Shown piece after piece: positions 1 to 6,320 of a stretch of 12,886 nucleotides of DNA. Every line of letters begins with the position of its first letter. The first letter of the stretch is position 1. The notes under the pieces were generated by a model. That model did not search any database. It was not told the DNA's origin and worked only from the letters and a program-made list of their open reading frames with translations. Both the position numbers and the translations under genes were made by a program. This DNA comes from Acidimicrobiales bacterium (GTDB taxonomy: Bacteria > Actinomycetota > Acidimicrobiia > Acidimicrobiales > SZUA-35), in the NCBI GenBank assembly GCA_013003325.1, contig JABDJU010000058.1:1-12886 (forward strand), read 5' to 3'.

Positions 1-700
1 CCGTGGTCGCCAGGTCGGCGAGCTCGGCGTCGTCGGCGGTTCGCCCGTGCACGACCCGGTAGAGGTTGTCCGCCATCTGCTCGAAACTGTCGAAGGGGGC
101 GACGCGGGCAGGGTCGACCTCGGGCACCGTACGCAACGCTCGTTCCAGAGCCTCGTCGACGATCGGAGCTGGATTCACGTTGACCCCGTCGGGGCTGACG
201 ATCTCGAAGTGCAGGTGCGACACGGTCCACTCGGCGTTGCCGGAGTCGCCCATGTACGCGATCACGTCGCCGGCGTTGACCCGGGCGCCCCGCTCGATAC
301 CTGGAGCGAACGCTTCTTCGTAGCGGTTGGCACCGTCGTCGGTCCCTGGGGTGTCGTTGTTGATGTGGATGTAGGTGTACTGCCACCCGGCGTCATCGGT
401 GAGGTAGATGATGTTGCCCCGCGATGTGTCATGCCGCATCCACGTGATCGTGCCGTCGGCCGCAGCAACCAGCGGGGTCATCTTCGGGCCGATCATGTCG
501 ACCCCAACGTGGATTCGGCCACCGCTTCGCGGCGCCCCCCACGTGTCGGTCCAGTGCACCGAATCGAGGTGATCCACGGCGACGGGCAGGGTGATCTGAG
601 GCGCGGTGACAGCGGCCGACGGCGAGGGCAGCAGCGCGGCCATCAGCGATGCGAGCAGCGTTGCTGCAGCGGCAATTCTGGAGAGGGAGGGGCGAGACAT
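1..700 (-). CDS. Secreted M23 (LytM-like) metallopeptidase, C-terminus beyond window edge
   Basis: The frame opens at ATG 700-698 and stays open to the left edge (233 codons seen). Residues 1-30 are a signal peptide: a basic start (MSRPSLSR), an Ala/Leu-rich core and an Ala-x-Ala type end. Residues 45-175 carry the M23 peptidase pattern: His64 and Asp68 in HVGVD, His112 in YIHIN, and His162/His164 in SHLHFE. In this family HxxxD plus the last His bind zinc, and such enzymes cut peptidoglycan cross-bridges or act as degenerate activators outside the membrane. All ligands are present, so activity is plausible. The end of the visible part (about 205-230, FEQMADNLYRVVHGR) resembles the start of a DUF4214-type repeat, which is tentative. 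No good Shine-Dalgarno precedes the start (only GTGG directly before ATG). It diverges from rpmB. Family call is firm; substrate is unknown. Confidence 0.85.
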   Translation of the reverse strand, partial: MSRPSLSRIAAAATLLASLMAALLPSPSAAVTAPQITLPVAVDHLDSVHWTDTWGAPRSGGRIHVGVDMIGPKMTPLVAAADGTITWMRHDTSRGNIIYLTDDAGWQYTYIHINNDTPGTDDGANRYEEAFAPGIERGARVNAGDVIAYMGDSGNAEWTVSHLHFEIVSPDGVNVNPAPIVDEALERALRTVPEVDPARVAPFDSFEQMADNLYRVVHGRTADDAELADLATT

Positions 701-757
701 CCACAGCGTGTCTCGGCGCGCGCCGCGCGCAGAATTAAGCCCCAAACCCACTTCGTC

Positions 758-785
758 ACACTATCGACACCTGCCTCCCCGACAA
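758..785 (-). promoter_or_regulatory. Possible promoter for the M23 peptidase gene
   Basis: Read on the minus strand, TTGTCG (785-780) and TAGTGT (763-758) are 16 bases apart, a fair match to a housekeeping -35/-10 pair. This would give a leader of roughly 50 bases before the ATG at 700. Consensus match only. Confidence 0.3.
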
Positions 786-858
786 CCCCCAAGAAATGTC
801 GTCGCCCGAGCACATCATCGCCAAAAATCGTCGCCCCGCTACGTGCAGCGTGCTCGCC

Positions 859-898
859 CGACGACAGAACCGCGGAATGTGGTGGGACGACGACAGAA
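859..898. repeat. Pair of 11-base direct repeats upstream of rpmB
   Basis: CGACGACAGAA occurs at 859-869 and again at 888-898, a period of 29 bases. An inverted shorter copy, TGTCGTCG, is at 797-804. The spacing is near three helical turns, so they could be regulator binding sites, but chance is possible in GC-rich DNA. Confidence 0.4.
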
Positions 899-1017
899 TG
901 GGGTGTCGGGTCAGGAGTTTCCGACGGAGGGGTGCCGGTGGAAAGCCGGGGTCTTTCGCCTAGCCTGTGAGGTCTGCGTTTTCGATCGACGCACCCGTCT
1001 CGTCCGAGGTTCACACC

Positions 1018-1254
1018 ATGTCCAAGATCTGTCAGGTAACTGGCCGAAAGCCAACGTTCGGCAACAGCATTTCGCACTCGCACCGCGTCACCAAGCGCCG
1101 GTGGAACCCCAATATTCAGCGGCAACGGTTCTGGGTGCCGAGTGAGAAGCGGTGGGTCACCCTGACCGTCAGCGCCAAGGGCATCAAGACGATCAACAAG
1201 AACGGTATCGAGTCGGTGTTGGCCGACATGCGGCGCCGAGGGGAGAAGGTCTAA
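1018..1254 (+). CDS. rpmB: 50S ribosomal protein L28, cysteine-poor (zinc-free) type
   Basis: The 78-residue product is a clear L28, close in pattern to the proteobacterial form: CQVTGRKPTFGNSISHSHR at the N-terminus, then FWVPSEKRWVTLTVSAKG, and a C-terminal LADMRRRGEKV. It is a structural component of the large ribosomal subunit. Only one cysteine is present (residue 5), so the paired cysteines of zinc-binding L28 are absent. The start is supported by GAGG at 1006-1009, eight bases before ATG. Its stop overlaps the rpmG start by one base (TAATG), so L28 and L33 are translationally coupled as in the widespread rpmB-rpmG pair. In several actinobacteria the zinc-free paralogs are Zur-repressed, but no Zur box is visible here. 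Confidence 0.96.
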   Translation: MSKICQVTGRKPTFGNSISHSHRVTKRRWNPNIQRQRFWVPSEKRWVTLTVSAKGIKTINKNGIESVLADMRRRGEKV

Positions 1255-1421
1255 TGGCAAAGAGTGGCGAGAAGCGGCCCCTCATCAAGATGCGGTCGAC
1301 CGAAGGAACCGGGTACACCTACGTGACCCGCAAGAACAAAACCAACACGCGCGAACGGCTCGAACTGAAGAAGTACGATCCGGTGGTCCGCAGGCACGTG
1401 ATCTTCAAAGAGGAACGCTGA
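1254..1421 (+). CDS. rpmG: 50S ribosomal protein L33, cysteine-free type
   Basis: A 55-residue L33 with family hallmarks: IKMRSTEGTGYTYVTRKNK in the first half and the ending LELKKYDPVVRRHVIFKEER. It belongs to the large ribosomal subunit. It contains no cysteine, so it is the form that lacks the zinc ribbon of Cys-type L33. The start ATG shares its A with the last base of the rpmB stop codon, and the purine-rich GGGAGAAGG just upstream can serve as ribosome binding site inside rpmB. A strong hairpin about 70 bases after the stop probably ends the rpmB-rpmG transcript. Confidence 0.96.
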   Translation: MAKSGEKRPLIKMRSTEGTGYTYVTRKNKTNTRERLELKKYDPVVRRHVIFKEER

Positions 1422-1466
1422 ACGAGTCTGCGTAACCGTCACGCCCCTCGGCTGGTCTGAGGATCG

Positions 1467-2480
1467 ATGACCGACATGGTGACAAGTGAGGGAAGAGCCC
1501 GACGGTACCTCCGTCGGGCTCTTTCGATCCCACTCGGCCTGGCGGTCGCCCCGCTGATGCTGGTCCTGTCGCCGCTGGTGTTCCCGCTGTTCCTTCTGGC
1601 CGACCTGATCACAGCTCGGCGCCGGCTACCAATGACCCGCCTGGGAGCGATGGCGGTCGCCTTCGCGGTACACGAATGGGTCGCCGTCACGTTGTTCTTG
1701 CGGGCCAGCCTGGCGAGCCGGGAACATCGATTCGATCTCTTGCGTCAGGCGATGGGGACCTGGGCTGGCTCGTTGCTGGTATGGGCCGGTCGCATCTTGG
1801 GGGCCCGCATCGACTGGGGCGACTTCGATTCGATGCCCTCGGGCCATCCCCTGGTGATCGCACGACACGCCTCGAATGTCGATGCGGTGATTCCGGCCAC
1901 CCTCTTTGCCCGCTATCTGGAGCGACCGGCGCACCACGTGCTCAAGAACGAGCTCCGGTGGGCGCCTTCGATGGATCTCTTCGGCCCCCCGTTGGGCAAC
2001 TACTTTGTGACTCGTGACAAGAACACCGAGGCCGAACTGCGACAACTGGAGCGACTCACCAGCCTGGTTCGTCCCGAGGGCAGCCTCGTCATCTTTCCCG
2101 AGGGCACGTTCGCAACCGCCGAGACTCGGCGACGGGTACGAGCCTCGCTCGAACGTCGTGGGGAGTCCGAGGCAGTAGCCCTCACCGACGAGCTCCGAAA
2201 CCTCCTTCCGCCCAAGCCAGCCGGCGTGCTGACGCTGCTGAACGCTCGAAGCGATATCACCCCCGTGGTGCTTGCTCATCGAGGCCTCGACAATGTCGCT
2301 CACTTCAAGGGGATCTGGTCCTCGATCCCGTTGCGGGATCCGATCGTTGTGCGCTGGTGGGAAACCGCTCCTCCCCCGGTCGACAAATCAGCCCGCGTTC
2401 GCTGGCTGCAGGACGAGTGGCGGCGGGCCGATCGGTGGATCAGCTCGTCGGATCTCTGCCCGCCGGAACTATCCAACTAA
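1467..2480 (+). CDS. PlsC-like lysophospholipid acyltransferase family protein
   Basis: Up to 337 residues. A hydrophobic segment at about 20-48 would anchor it in the membrane. The acyltransferase signature follows: His134-x4-Asp139 in RHASNVD (catalytic HX4D block), LKNELRWAP (160-167), and FPEGTF (210-215). Enzymes of this family transfer an acyl group to a lysophospholipid such as 1-acyl-glycerol-3-phosphate; the actual acceptor is not known. The C-terminal third (SDITPVVLAHRG, then WW and basic residues) fits the larger actinobacterial members. The start is uncertain: ATG 1467 (GAGG only four bases upstream) and ATG 1476 both lie before the 1493-1523 hairpin, so a transcript stopped there would not encode the protein. 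Met31 at 1558 is the first ATG after it but has no ribosome binding site and would cut into the membrane segment. The next gene follows after nine bases. Confidence 0.85.
   Translation: MTDMVTSEGRARRYLRRALSIPLGLAVAPLMLVLSPLVFPLFLLADLITARRRLPMTRLGAMAVAFAVHEWVAVTLFLRASLASREHRFDLLRQAMGTWAGSLLVWAGRILGARIDWGDFDSMPSGHPLVIARHASNVDAVIPATLFARYLERPAHHVLKNELRWAPSMDLFGPPLGNYFVTRDKNTEAELRQLERLTSLVRPEGSLVIFPEGTFATAETRRRVRASLERRGESEAVALTDELRNLLPPKPAGVLTLLNARSDITPVVLAHRGLDNVAHFKGIWSSIPLRDPIVVRWWETAPPPVDKSARVRWLQDEWRRADRWISSSDLCPPELSN
1493..1524 (+). terminator. Rho-independent-type hairpin after rpmB-rpmG
   Basis: A perfect 13-base-pair stem: AAGAGCCCGACGG (1493-1505) and CCGTCGGGCTCTT (1511-1523), with a five-base loop TACCT and a short T run (TTT at 1522-1524). 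The A-tract/T-tract ends and GC core are typical of an intrinsic terminator. It lies 72 bases after the rpmG stop but inside the reading frame assigned to the next gene. Confidence 0.8.
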
Positions 2481-2489
2481 CTTCAGGCC

Positions 2490-3272
2490 GTGGACTACTC
2501 CAGCTTGTTGGTGGCCGCGCTGGCGATCGCGACGCTGATGCTCAGCGTCTGGGCGGTGAGCGTGATCATTTCGGACGCCTCGATCGTCGACGTCGCGTGG
2601 GGGGCCGGGTTCGTCGGGGTGGCCTGGGCGGTTCGGCTCACCTCCGAAGGTAATGCCGGTCGCCAGAATCTGCTGCTGTTCATGGTGACCGTGTGGGGAC
2701 TTCGGCTGGCCCTCTACCTGGCGCGAAGGAACCTGGGCCACGGTGAGGACAAGCGTTATGTGAGAATGCGGCGTCACTGGGGTCCTAGATTCTGGTTGAT
2801 AAGCCTGGTCACGGTCTTCGCCCTTCAGGGCGTGATCATGTGGATCGTGTCGCTACCGGTTCAGATCGGCATGTCGATCGATTCGCCTGATCTCGGTTGG
2901 CTCGCCGGTGTCGGTTCCGCCGTGTGGCTGGGTGGACTGACCTTCGAAGCCACCGGCGATTGGCAGCTCGCCCGGTTCAAGCGAGACCCGCTGAACGCCG
3001 GCAAGACTCTCACGACCGGGCTGTGGGGATGGACCCGACACCCCAACTACTTCGGCGACGCCTGCGTCTGGGCTGGGATCGGACTCGTCACGCTGGAGGT
3101 CGGTCTCTGGGCGGGTGTAATCGCACTGATCGGCCCTGTCGTCATGACCTATTTCCTGATCAATGTCAGCGGAAAAGCGCTGCTGGAACGAGACCTGGTG
3201 CGCCGCCGGCCCGGGTATGCAGACTACGTGAAGTCCACGTCGGGCTTCTTTCCGCTGCCGCCCAAACGGTGA
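2490..3272 (+). CDS. DUF1295 family integral membrane protein
   Basis: A 260-residue hydrophobic protein with about six or seven membrane segments (roughly 5-27, 35-52, 59-78, 102-122, 136-152, 192-226). The family signature is GWTRHPNYFGD at 180-190, followed by a C-terminal GKALLERDLVRRRPGYADYV. DUF1295 proteins are related to steroid 5-alpha-reductases and isoprenylcysteine carboxyl methyltransferases, where the RHPNY region helps bind a nucleotide cofactor or S-adenosylmethionine. The reaction here is unknown. The start is GTG 2490, nine bases after the acyltransferase stop, with no strong Shine-Dalgarno, suggesting translation coupled to the upstream gene. Co-location with a PlsC-like enzyme suggests a lipid substrate, but that is inference. 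Confidence 0.88.
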   Translation: MDYSSLLVAALAIATLMLSVWAVSVIISDASIVDVAWGAGFVGVAWAVRLTSEGNAGRQNLLLFMVTVWGLRLALYLARRNLGHGEDKRYVRMRRHWGPRFWLISLVTVFALQGVIMWIVSLPVQIGMSIDSPDLGWLAGVGSAVWLGGLTFEATGDWQLARFKRDPLNAGKTLTTGLWGWTRHPNYFGDACVWAGIGLVTLEVGLWAGVIALIGPVVMTYFLINVSGKALLERDLVRRRPGYADYVKSTSGFFPLPPKR

Positions 3273-3338
3273 GCCGCGACTCGTTGCCGAGTTCAGCGGG
3301 TGGGAGTCATTTGCCGCAAAAGCTGCGACAGTGGGGGT

Positions 3339-4082
3339 ATGACGTTGTCACGGGATCGCTACCTCTCCCAGATCGCAGATGAGTCGGCCCGACTTCTCGC
3401 CACCAGCCCATCGGCGCTCGAGCAGCCCATACCCCACATCGAAGGCTGGACCGTTGGCGACGTGCTCGGCCACACCGGATGGGTGGCACGCTATGTGACC
3501 CTCCTTCAAGCTGTGAGCCCGGACGATCCGCCGTCGCGATCTGCTATCCCCAACCCGCCGGCCGGTGCCGAGGTACTGAACTGGGCGGCCGAAGCAGTCG
3601 ACGGCCTCACGGTGGCGTTGGAAGCCTCCGATCCCGAGATCGTCCGGCCCTCGTTCGCCGGACCGGTGCCGGCCCGATGGTGGGTTCGCCGCATGGCTCA
3701 CGAACTCAGCATGCATCGTTGGGACATCGACGCCGCAACCAGCTCGCCCACGCCGATCGACGCCGCGATCTCCGTCGACGGCCTCGACGAGATCTTTCAA
3801 GTCTTCGTCCCAACCCGCATGCGATTTGAGACCCTAGCCGGCACCGGCGAGATCGTGCATCTCCACTCGACCGACGAGGCAGAGGGCGCCGGCGAATGGA
3901 CCGCCACACTGCTCGAGGATCGGGTCGACTGGGATCACAGTCATACCAAGGGCGATGTAGCGGTCCGAGGTTCGGCCTCGGATCTCCTGTTGATGATGTG
4001 GAGCCGGATCCCCGCCAGTCGGCTGCAGGTGTTCGGTGATGCGAACATCATCGATCGCTGGCAGGAAGCGGCGGCATTCTGA
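3339..4082 (+). CDS. Mycothiol-dependent maleylpyruvate isomerase-like protein (DinB fold)
   Basis: 247 residues from ATG 3339. The N-terminal half is a DinB-type four-helix domain with the metal-site pattern of mycothiol-dependent maleylpyruvate isomerase: His45 in LGHTGW, and Glu122/His126 in AHELSMHRWD. The C-terminal half (about 150-247) matches the accessory domain of these enzymes (VHLHSTDE, then VRGSASDLLLMMWSR). Characterised members use mycothiol, the actinobacterial thiol, for isomerisation or thiol transfer. No aromatic-degradation genes are nearby, so the true substrate is unknown. I chose ATG 3339 over GTG 3300 because the family starts with a short segment before the first helix and the extra residues contain an unusual Cys/Lys-rich stretch. 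Its stop overlaps the next start as TGATG. Confidence 0.85.
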   Translation: MTLSRDRYLSQIADESARLLATSPSALEQPIPHIEGWTVGDVLGHTGWVARYVTLLQAVSPDDPPSRSAIPNPPAGAEVLNWAAEAVDGLTVALEASDPEIVRPSFAGPVPARWWVRRMAHELSMHRWDIDAATSSPTPIDAAISVDGLDEIFQVFVPTRMRFETLAGTGEIVHLHSTDEAEGAGEWTATLLEDRVDWDHSHTKGDVAVRGSASDLLLMMWSRIPASRLQVFGDANIIDRWQEAAAF

Positions 4083-4231
4083 TGCTGACCCTGGTTCGCC
4101 GCGTGGCAACAGCGCTGTCGATGGCAGGGTTTCTCGCCGCGGTGTTTCGCCTACGTGGACAGGGTGGCGTACCACCTCGCACCGGAGGCTGGACCGAAAT
4201 AGATGATTCGGAGTACTCCCCCAGTAACTGA
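4082..4231 (+). CDS. Small 49-residue hydrophobic-basic protein, unknown function
   Basis: The start ATG at 4082 overlaps the stop of the isomerase-like gene (TGATG), and its end overlaps the start of the dehydrogenase-like gene by 29 bases in another frame. The product begins MLTLVRRVATALSMAG and has one hydrophobic helix (about 8-22), then a basic RLRG, a Gly/Pro stretch (GQGGVPPRTGGW), and an acidic tail (EIDDSEYSPSN). Such a layout suits a small membrane-associated protein. The overlaps at both ends suggest translational coupling through the operon. I do not recognise the family. It may be a chance frame, but otherwise a 120-base gap would sit between two tightly packed genes. Confidence 0.5.
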   Translation: MLTLVRRVATALSMAGFLAAVFRLRGQGGVPPRTGGWTEIDDSEYSPSN

Positions 4232-5204
4232 CCCCGTCGGGGTCGTTGGGCTGGGTCGGGTTGGATCCCACGCCGCTCGTCAGCTCCGCAGCGGCACCGC
4301 ACCGCTGGTTATCTTCGACTCCAATACGCACGTCACCGAGCGAGTGCTCGGTGCCCTCCGACCGGTCGATCGCGCCGCTGCCGGCCCCGACCTGGCGGCT
4401 CGCACCGTCGTGCTGGCAACCCCGGCCGGCCGCCACACCGCAGCGGCAGCGACCCTGATTCGGGCAGGAAGCTCAGTGGTCTCGACCAGCGACGACCCCA
4501 AAGACGTCCGGGGTCTGTTGGCTCTCGATCGTGCGGCGCGGCAAAACGGGGTCACCGTGGTCGCCGGGGTGGGGCTGTCGCCGGGCTATTCCTGTCTGCA
4601 CGCCCTATTCGCCTCCCGGCACTTCGAGCGGGTCGAAGAACTCTCGGTATGGACCACCGGCACAGCCGGCCCGGCCTGCGCCAGCCGCCATCACCGTTCA
4701 CTTCAACTTCCGGGTCAGGTGATCATCGATGGTCAGTGGGTCGAGAAGCGCGGTGGATCCGGTCGGGATCTCGCCTGGTTTCCCGGTGAGCTCGGTGCCA
4801 GGGACTGCTATCGGGGGTCGTTGGCCGAGCCGATTCTACTTCGGCGTCTGTTTCCGCACGCTCAACGAATCTCGTCTCGGACTTCGGCAACCCGTCGTGA
4901 CCGACTCACCGGCGCCCTCCCGATGCTGCGACGTCCCCACCTCGACGGTGGGCCGGGCGGGATTCGGGTTGAGGTTCGGGGGCTCGCCGACGGTGGCTAC
5001 CGAACCGAGGTGGTCGGAATGATGGGCTTTCCGTCTGTTGCGGCCGGGGCCACGGCGGCGGTCGCCGCCCTCCATGTGCATCACAATCAACCCTCGCCCG
5101 GGGCCATGGGCCTGGCCGAACTGGTGGACGGGAACCCTCGCACCATGCTGGCCGAACTGCACGCCCGCGGTATCACGGCGTCACGGTTCGAGGGCGCCAG
5201 TTAA
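4203..5204 (+). CDS. NAD(P)-binding saccharopine-dehydrogenase-like protein
   Basis: 333 residues. A Rossmann nucleotide-binding fold opens the protein: VGVVGLGRVGSHAA with GLGRVG at 16-21, and an acidic residue (Asp39) at the end of the second strand, which usually means NAD(H) preference. LATPAGRH (71-78) and VAGVGLSPGYS (120-130) resemble the inter-domain region of saccharopine dehydrogenase and similar reductases. The middle and C-terminal parts (ELGARDCYR, TRRDRLTGALPMLRRPHLDGG) form a second domain I cannot assign to a substrate. ATG 4203 directly follows an in-frame TAG (4200-4202), so the gene cannot start earlier. The start lies inside the 49-residue ORF, implying coupling. GGAGG at 4184-4188 is 14 bases away, too far to be ideal. 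The real reaction is unknown. Confidence 0.75.
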   Translation: MIRSTPPVTDPVGVVGLGRVGSHAARQLRSGTAPLVIFDSNTHVTERVLGALRPVDRAAAGPDLAARTVVLATPAGRHTAAAATLIRAGSSVVSTSDDPKDVRGLLALDRAARQNGVTVVAGVGLSPGYSCLHALFASRHFERVEELSVWTTGTAGPACASRHHRSLQLPGQVIIDGQWVEKRGGSGRDLAWFPGELGARDCYRGSLAEPILLRRLFPHAQRISSRTSATRRDRLTGALPMLRRPHLDGGPGGIRVEVRGLADGGYRTEVVGMMGFPSVAAGATAAVAALHVHHNQPSPGAMGLAELVDGNPRTMLAELHARGITASRFEGAS

Positions 5205-5257
5205 GCTTGACTTGTCAAACATGTGGGCCGAATTCTCGACACAGAGTGGCGAAATCA

Positions 5258-5286
5258 CTCAAGTTCACACTCTTTGTGGTCGATAC
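5258..5286 (+). promoter_or_regulatory. Sigma-28/WhiG-like promoter, upstream copy (P1)
   Basis: CTCAAGTTC at 5258-5266 is followed after 12 bases by GTCGATAC at 5279-5286. This resembles the TAAA-N15-GCCGATAA class read by FliA, SigD and WhiG; the distance from TCAA to the -10 block is 16. The element is embedded in a longer repeat, GAAATCACTCAAGTTC (5251-5266), which recurs at 5310-5325. Confidence 0.5.
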
Positions 5287-5316
5287 GAACGATGGCGGAA
5301 GAAAAAGAAGAAATCG

Positions 5317-5346
5317 CTCAAGTTCTGTGCCTTGCCGTGCCGATAA
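5317..5346 (+). promoter_or_regulatory. Sigma-28/WhiG-like promoter, downstream copy (P2)
   Basis: CTCAAGTTC at 5317-5325 is followed after 13 bases by GCCGATAA at 5339-5346, an exact match to the classical sigma-28 -10 octamer. The spacing is one base longer than in P1. A start a few bases downstream would give a leader of roughly 35 bases before the ATG at 5388, matching the start chosen for the sigma gene. Confidence 0.6.
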
Positions 5347-5387
5347 CCCATCCGGCTATGGAGGACACATTGCAAAGGACCACGGAA

Positions 5388-6266
5388 ATGGGCGAAATGA
5401 ACTTGGCCGAGATCAACGACCGAATCGAGACGCATCTGCCGCTCGTGAAGCACGTTGTATTCCAGGTCGCCGTGCACTTTCCCAGGCACGTCGACCGTGA
5501 GGAACTGGCTCGGGCTGGAGCCCTCGGGCTCGTGGAGGCTTCACGCCGCTACGACGAAGAGCGAGGCGTCCCGTTCGAACGATTCGCCGCCCAGCGCATC
5601 AGGGGTGCCATTCTCGACTCGGTCCGGGCCGCCGACTGGGCGCCCCGCTCGGTGCGGCTGCTCGCCCGCCGGCTCGAGAGCACCGAGCAGTACCTCGCCT
5701 CCGAACTCGGCCGCGTGCCCACCCTTCAGGAGATGGCAACCGAGCTGGGCGTCGGAATCGACGAACTCTCCAAGCTCCGTGATCGCCTGTTCCGCAGCGT
5801 CGTCTTGGCTCTCGACCACGAAACCAGCAGTGACGCCGACGAAGACCTCACCCTGGTCGACGTACTGGAAGATCACAGCTGCATCGAGCCCTCCGAAGAA
5901 CTCGAAACGCGCGAGCTTCACAGCTATCTACGCGACGCCGTGAGCCTGCTGCCCGAACGCCAACGTTTCGTTATCGTCGGGTACTTCCTCGAGGGTAAGA
6001 CATCGCAGGACCTCGCTCGATTCCTCGGCGTGACCGAATCACGCATCTCACAGCTCCGCAGCGAAGCACTACGCAACCTCAAACTCGGCATCGAGGCCCA
6101 GTTCGAGGAAGGTGACGACGACGCACCCGCAGGTCGGATCGCCAAACGTCAAGCGGCCTACGCCAACGCTCTGGGCGAACAGAGCGAGTGGAAAGATCGG
6201 CTCGGCCGCTGGGACATCGGCTACGACATCCCCGAAGACCCGCTGCTGCCGATCGGAACCGTGTAA
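5388..6266 (+). CDS. RNA polymerase sigma factor, FliA/WhiG (sigma-28) type
   Basis: 292 residues from ATG 5388, chosen because AAGGA (5375-5379) lies eight bases upstream and because earlier in-frame starts would overlap the two promoter-like repeats. Region 2 spans about 13-83: LVKHVVFQVA, EELARAGALGLVEASRRYD, FERFAAQRIRGAILDSVR, then ADWAPRSVR, characteristic of FliA/WhiG/SigD. Region 3 covers about 90-140. Region 4 is about 175-235 with LLPERQRFVIVGYF and the helix-turn-helix TSQDLARFLGVTESRISQL. It directs RNA polymerase to alternative promoters, usually for motility or development. Typical FliA proteins end near 240 residues; this one has about 55 extra C-terminal residues (acidic EEGDDD, then a basic and aromatic tail). 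No flagellar gene is present in the window. The upstream sites suggest autoregulation. Confidence 0.93.
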   Translation: MGEMNLAEINDRIETHLPLVKHVVFQVAVHFPRHVDREELARAGALGLVEASRRYDEERGVPFERFAAQRIRGAILDSVRAADWAPRSVRLLARRLESTEQYLASELGRVPTLQEMATELGVGIDELSKLRDRLFRSVVLALDHETSSDADEDLTLVDVLEDHSCIEPSEELETRELHSYLRDAVSLLPERQRFVIVGYFLEGKTSQDLARFLGVTESRISQLRSEALRNLKLGIEAQFEEGDDDAPAGRIAKRQAAYANALGEQSEWKDRLGRWDIGYDIPEDPLLPIGTV

Positions 6267-6290
6267 CCACTCCCTCACTCTCCCTATCCT

Positions 6291-6315
6291 TCGGCCCCGG
6301 CATTGCCGGGGCCGA
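6291..6315. terminator. Hairpin between convergent genes, probable two-way terminator
   Basis: A perfect 11-base-pair stem, TCGGCCCCGGC (6291-6301) and GCCGGGGCCGA (6305-6315), with a three-base loop. It sits between the sigma-factor stop (6266) and the stop of the leftward gene (6321). No T run follows on either strand, as is common for GC-rich actinobacterial terminators. Confidence 0.7.
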
Positions 6316-6320
6316 GGTGT

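Larger units (their letters stand above)
701..1017. other. Divergent spacer between the peptidase gene and rpmB
   Basis: This 317-base stretch has no convincing gene; frames open through it are chance high-GC frames overlapping neighbours. It holds a possible leftward promoter at 758-785, a GC-only palindrome GGCGCGCGCC at 715-724, and a cluster of CGACGACA-type words (TGTCGTCG at 797-804, CGACGACAGAA at 859-869 and 888-898). A TAGCCT at 961-966 could be a -10 for rpmB, but no good -35 lies upstream. I found no mycobacterial-type Zur box, which would have been expected if rpmB-rpmG were zinc-regulated. Confidence 0.5.

Noticed and set aside
47..970. Long rightward frame of about 300 codons across the left end
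   Set aside because: It lies opposite the M23 peptidase frame, which has a signal peptide and intact zinc motifs, and runs on through the spacer with a low-complexity Arg/Gly/Val-rich product. It is a shadow.
3278..3292. Short hairpin ACTCG-TTGC-CGAGT after the DUF1295 gene
   Set aside because: Only five base pairs and no T run; too weak to call a terminator.
5207..5236. Housekeeping promoter TTGACT...AATTCT before the sigma gene
   Set aside because: The -35 is good, but the -10 match is poor at 18-base spacing, and the TTGAC-TT-GTCAA symmetry may be chance. Not strong enough to list.
5223..5387. Longer N-terminus for the sigma factor from GTG 5223 or ATG 5292/5358
   Set aside because: These would place the promoter-like repeats inside the coding region and lack good ribosome binding sites. 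ATG 5388 has AAGGA at eight bases and fits the family start.
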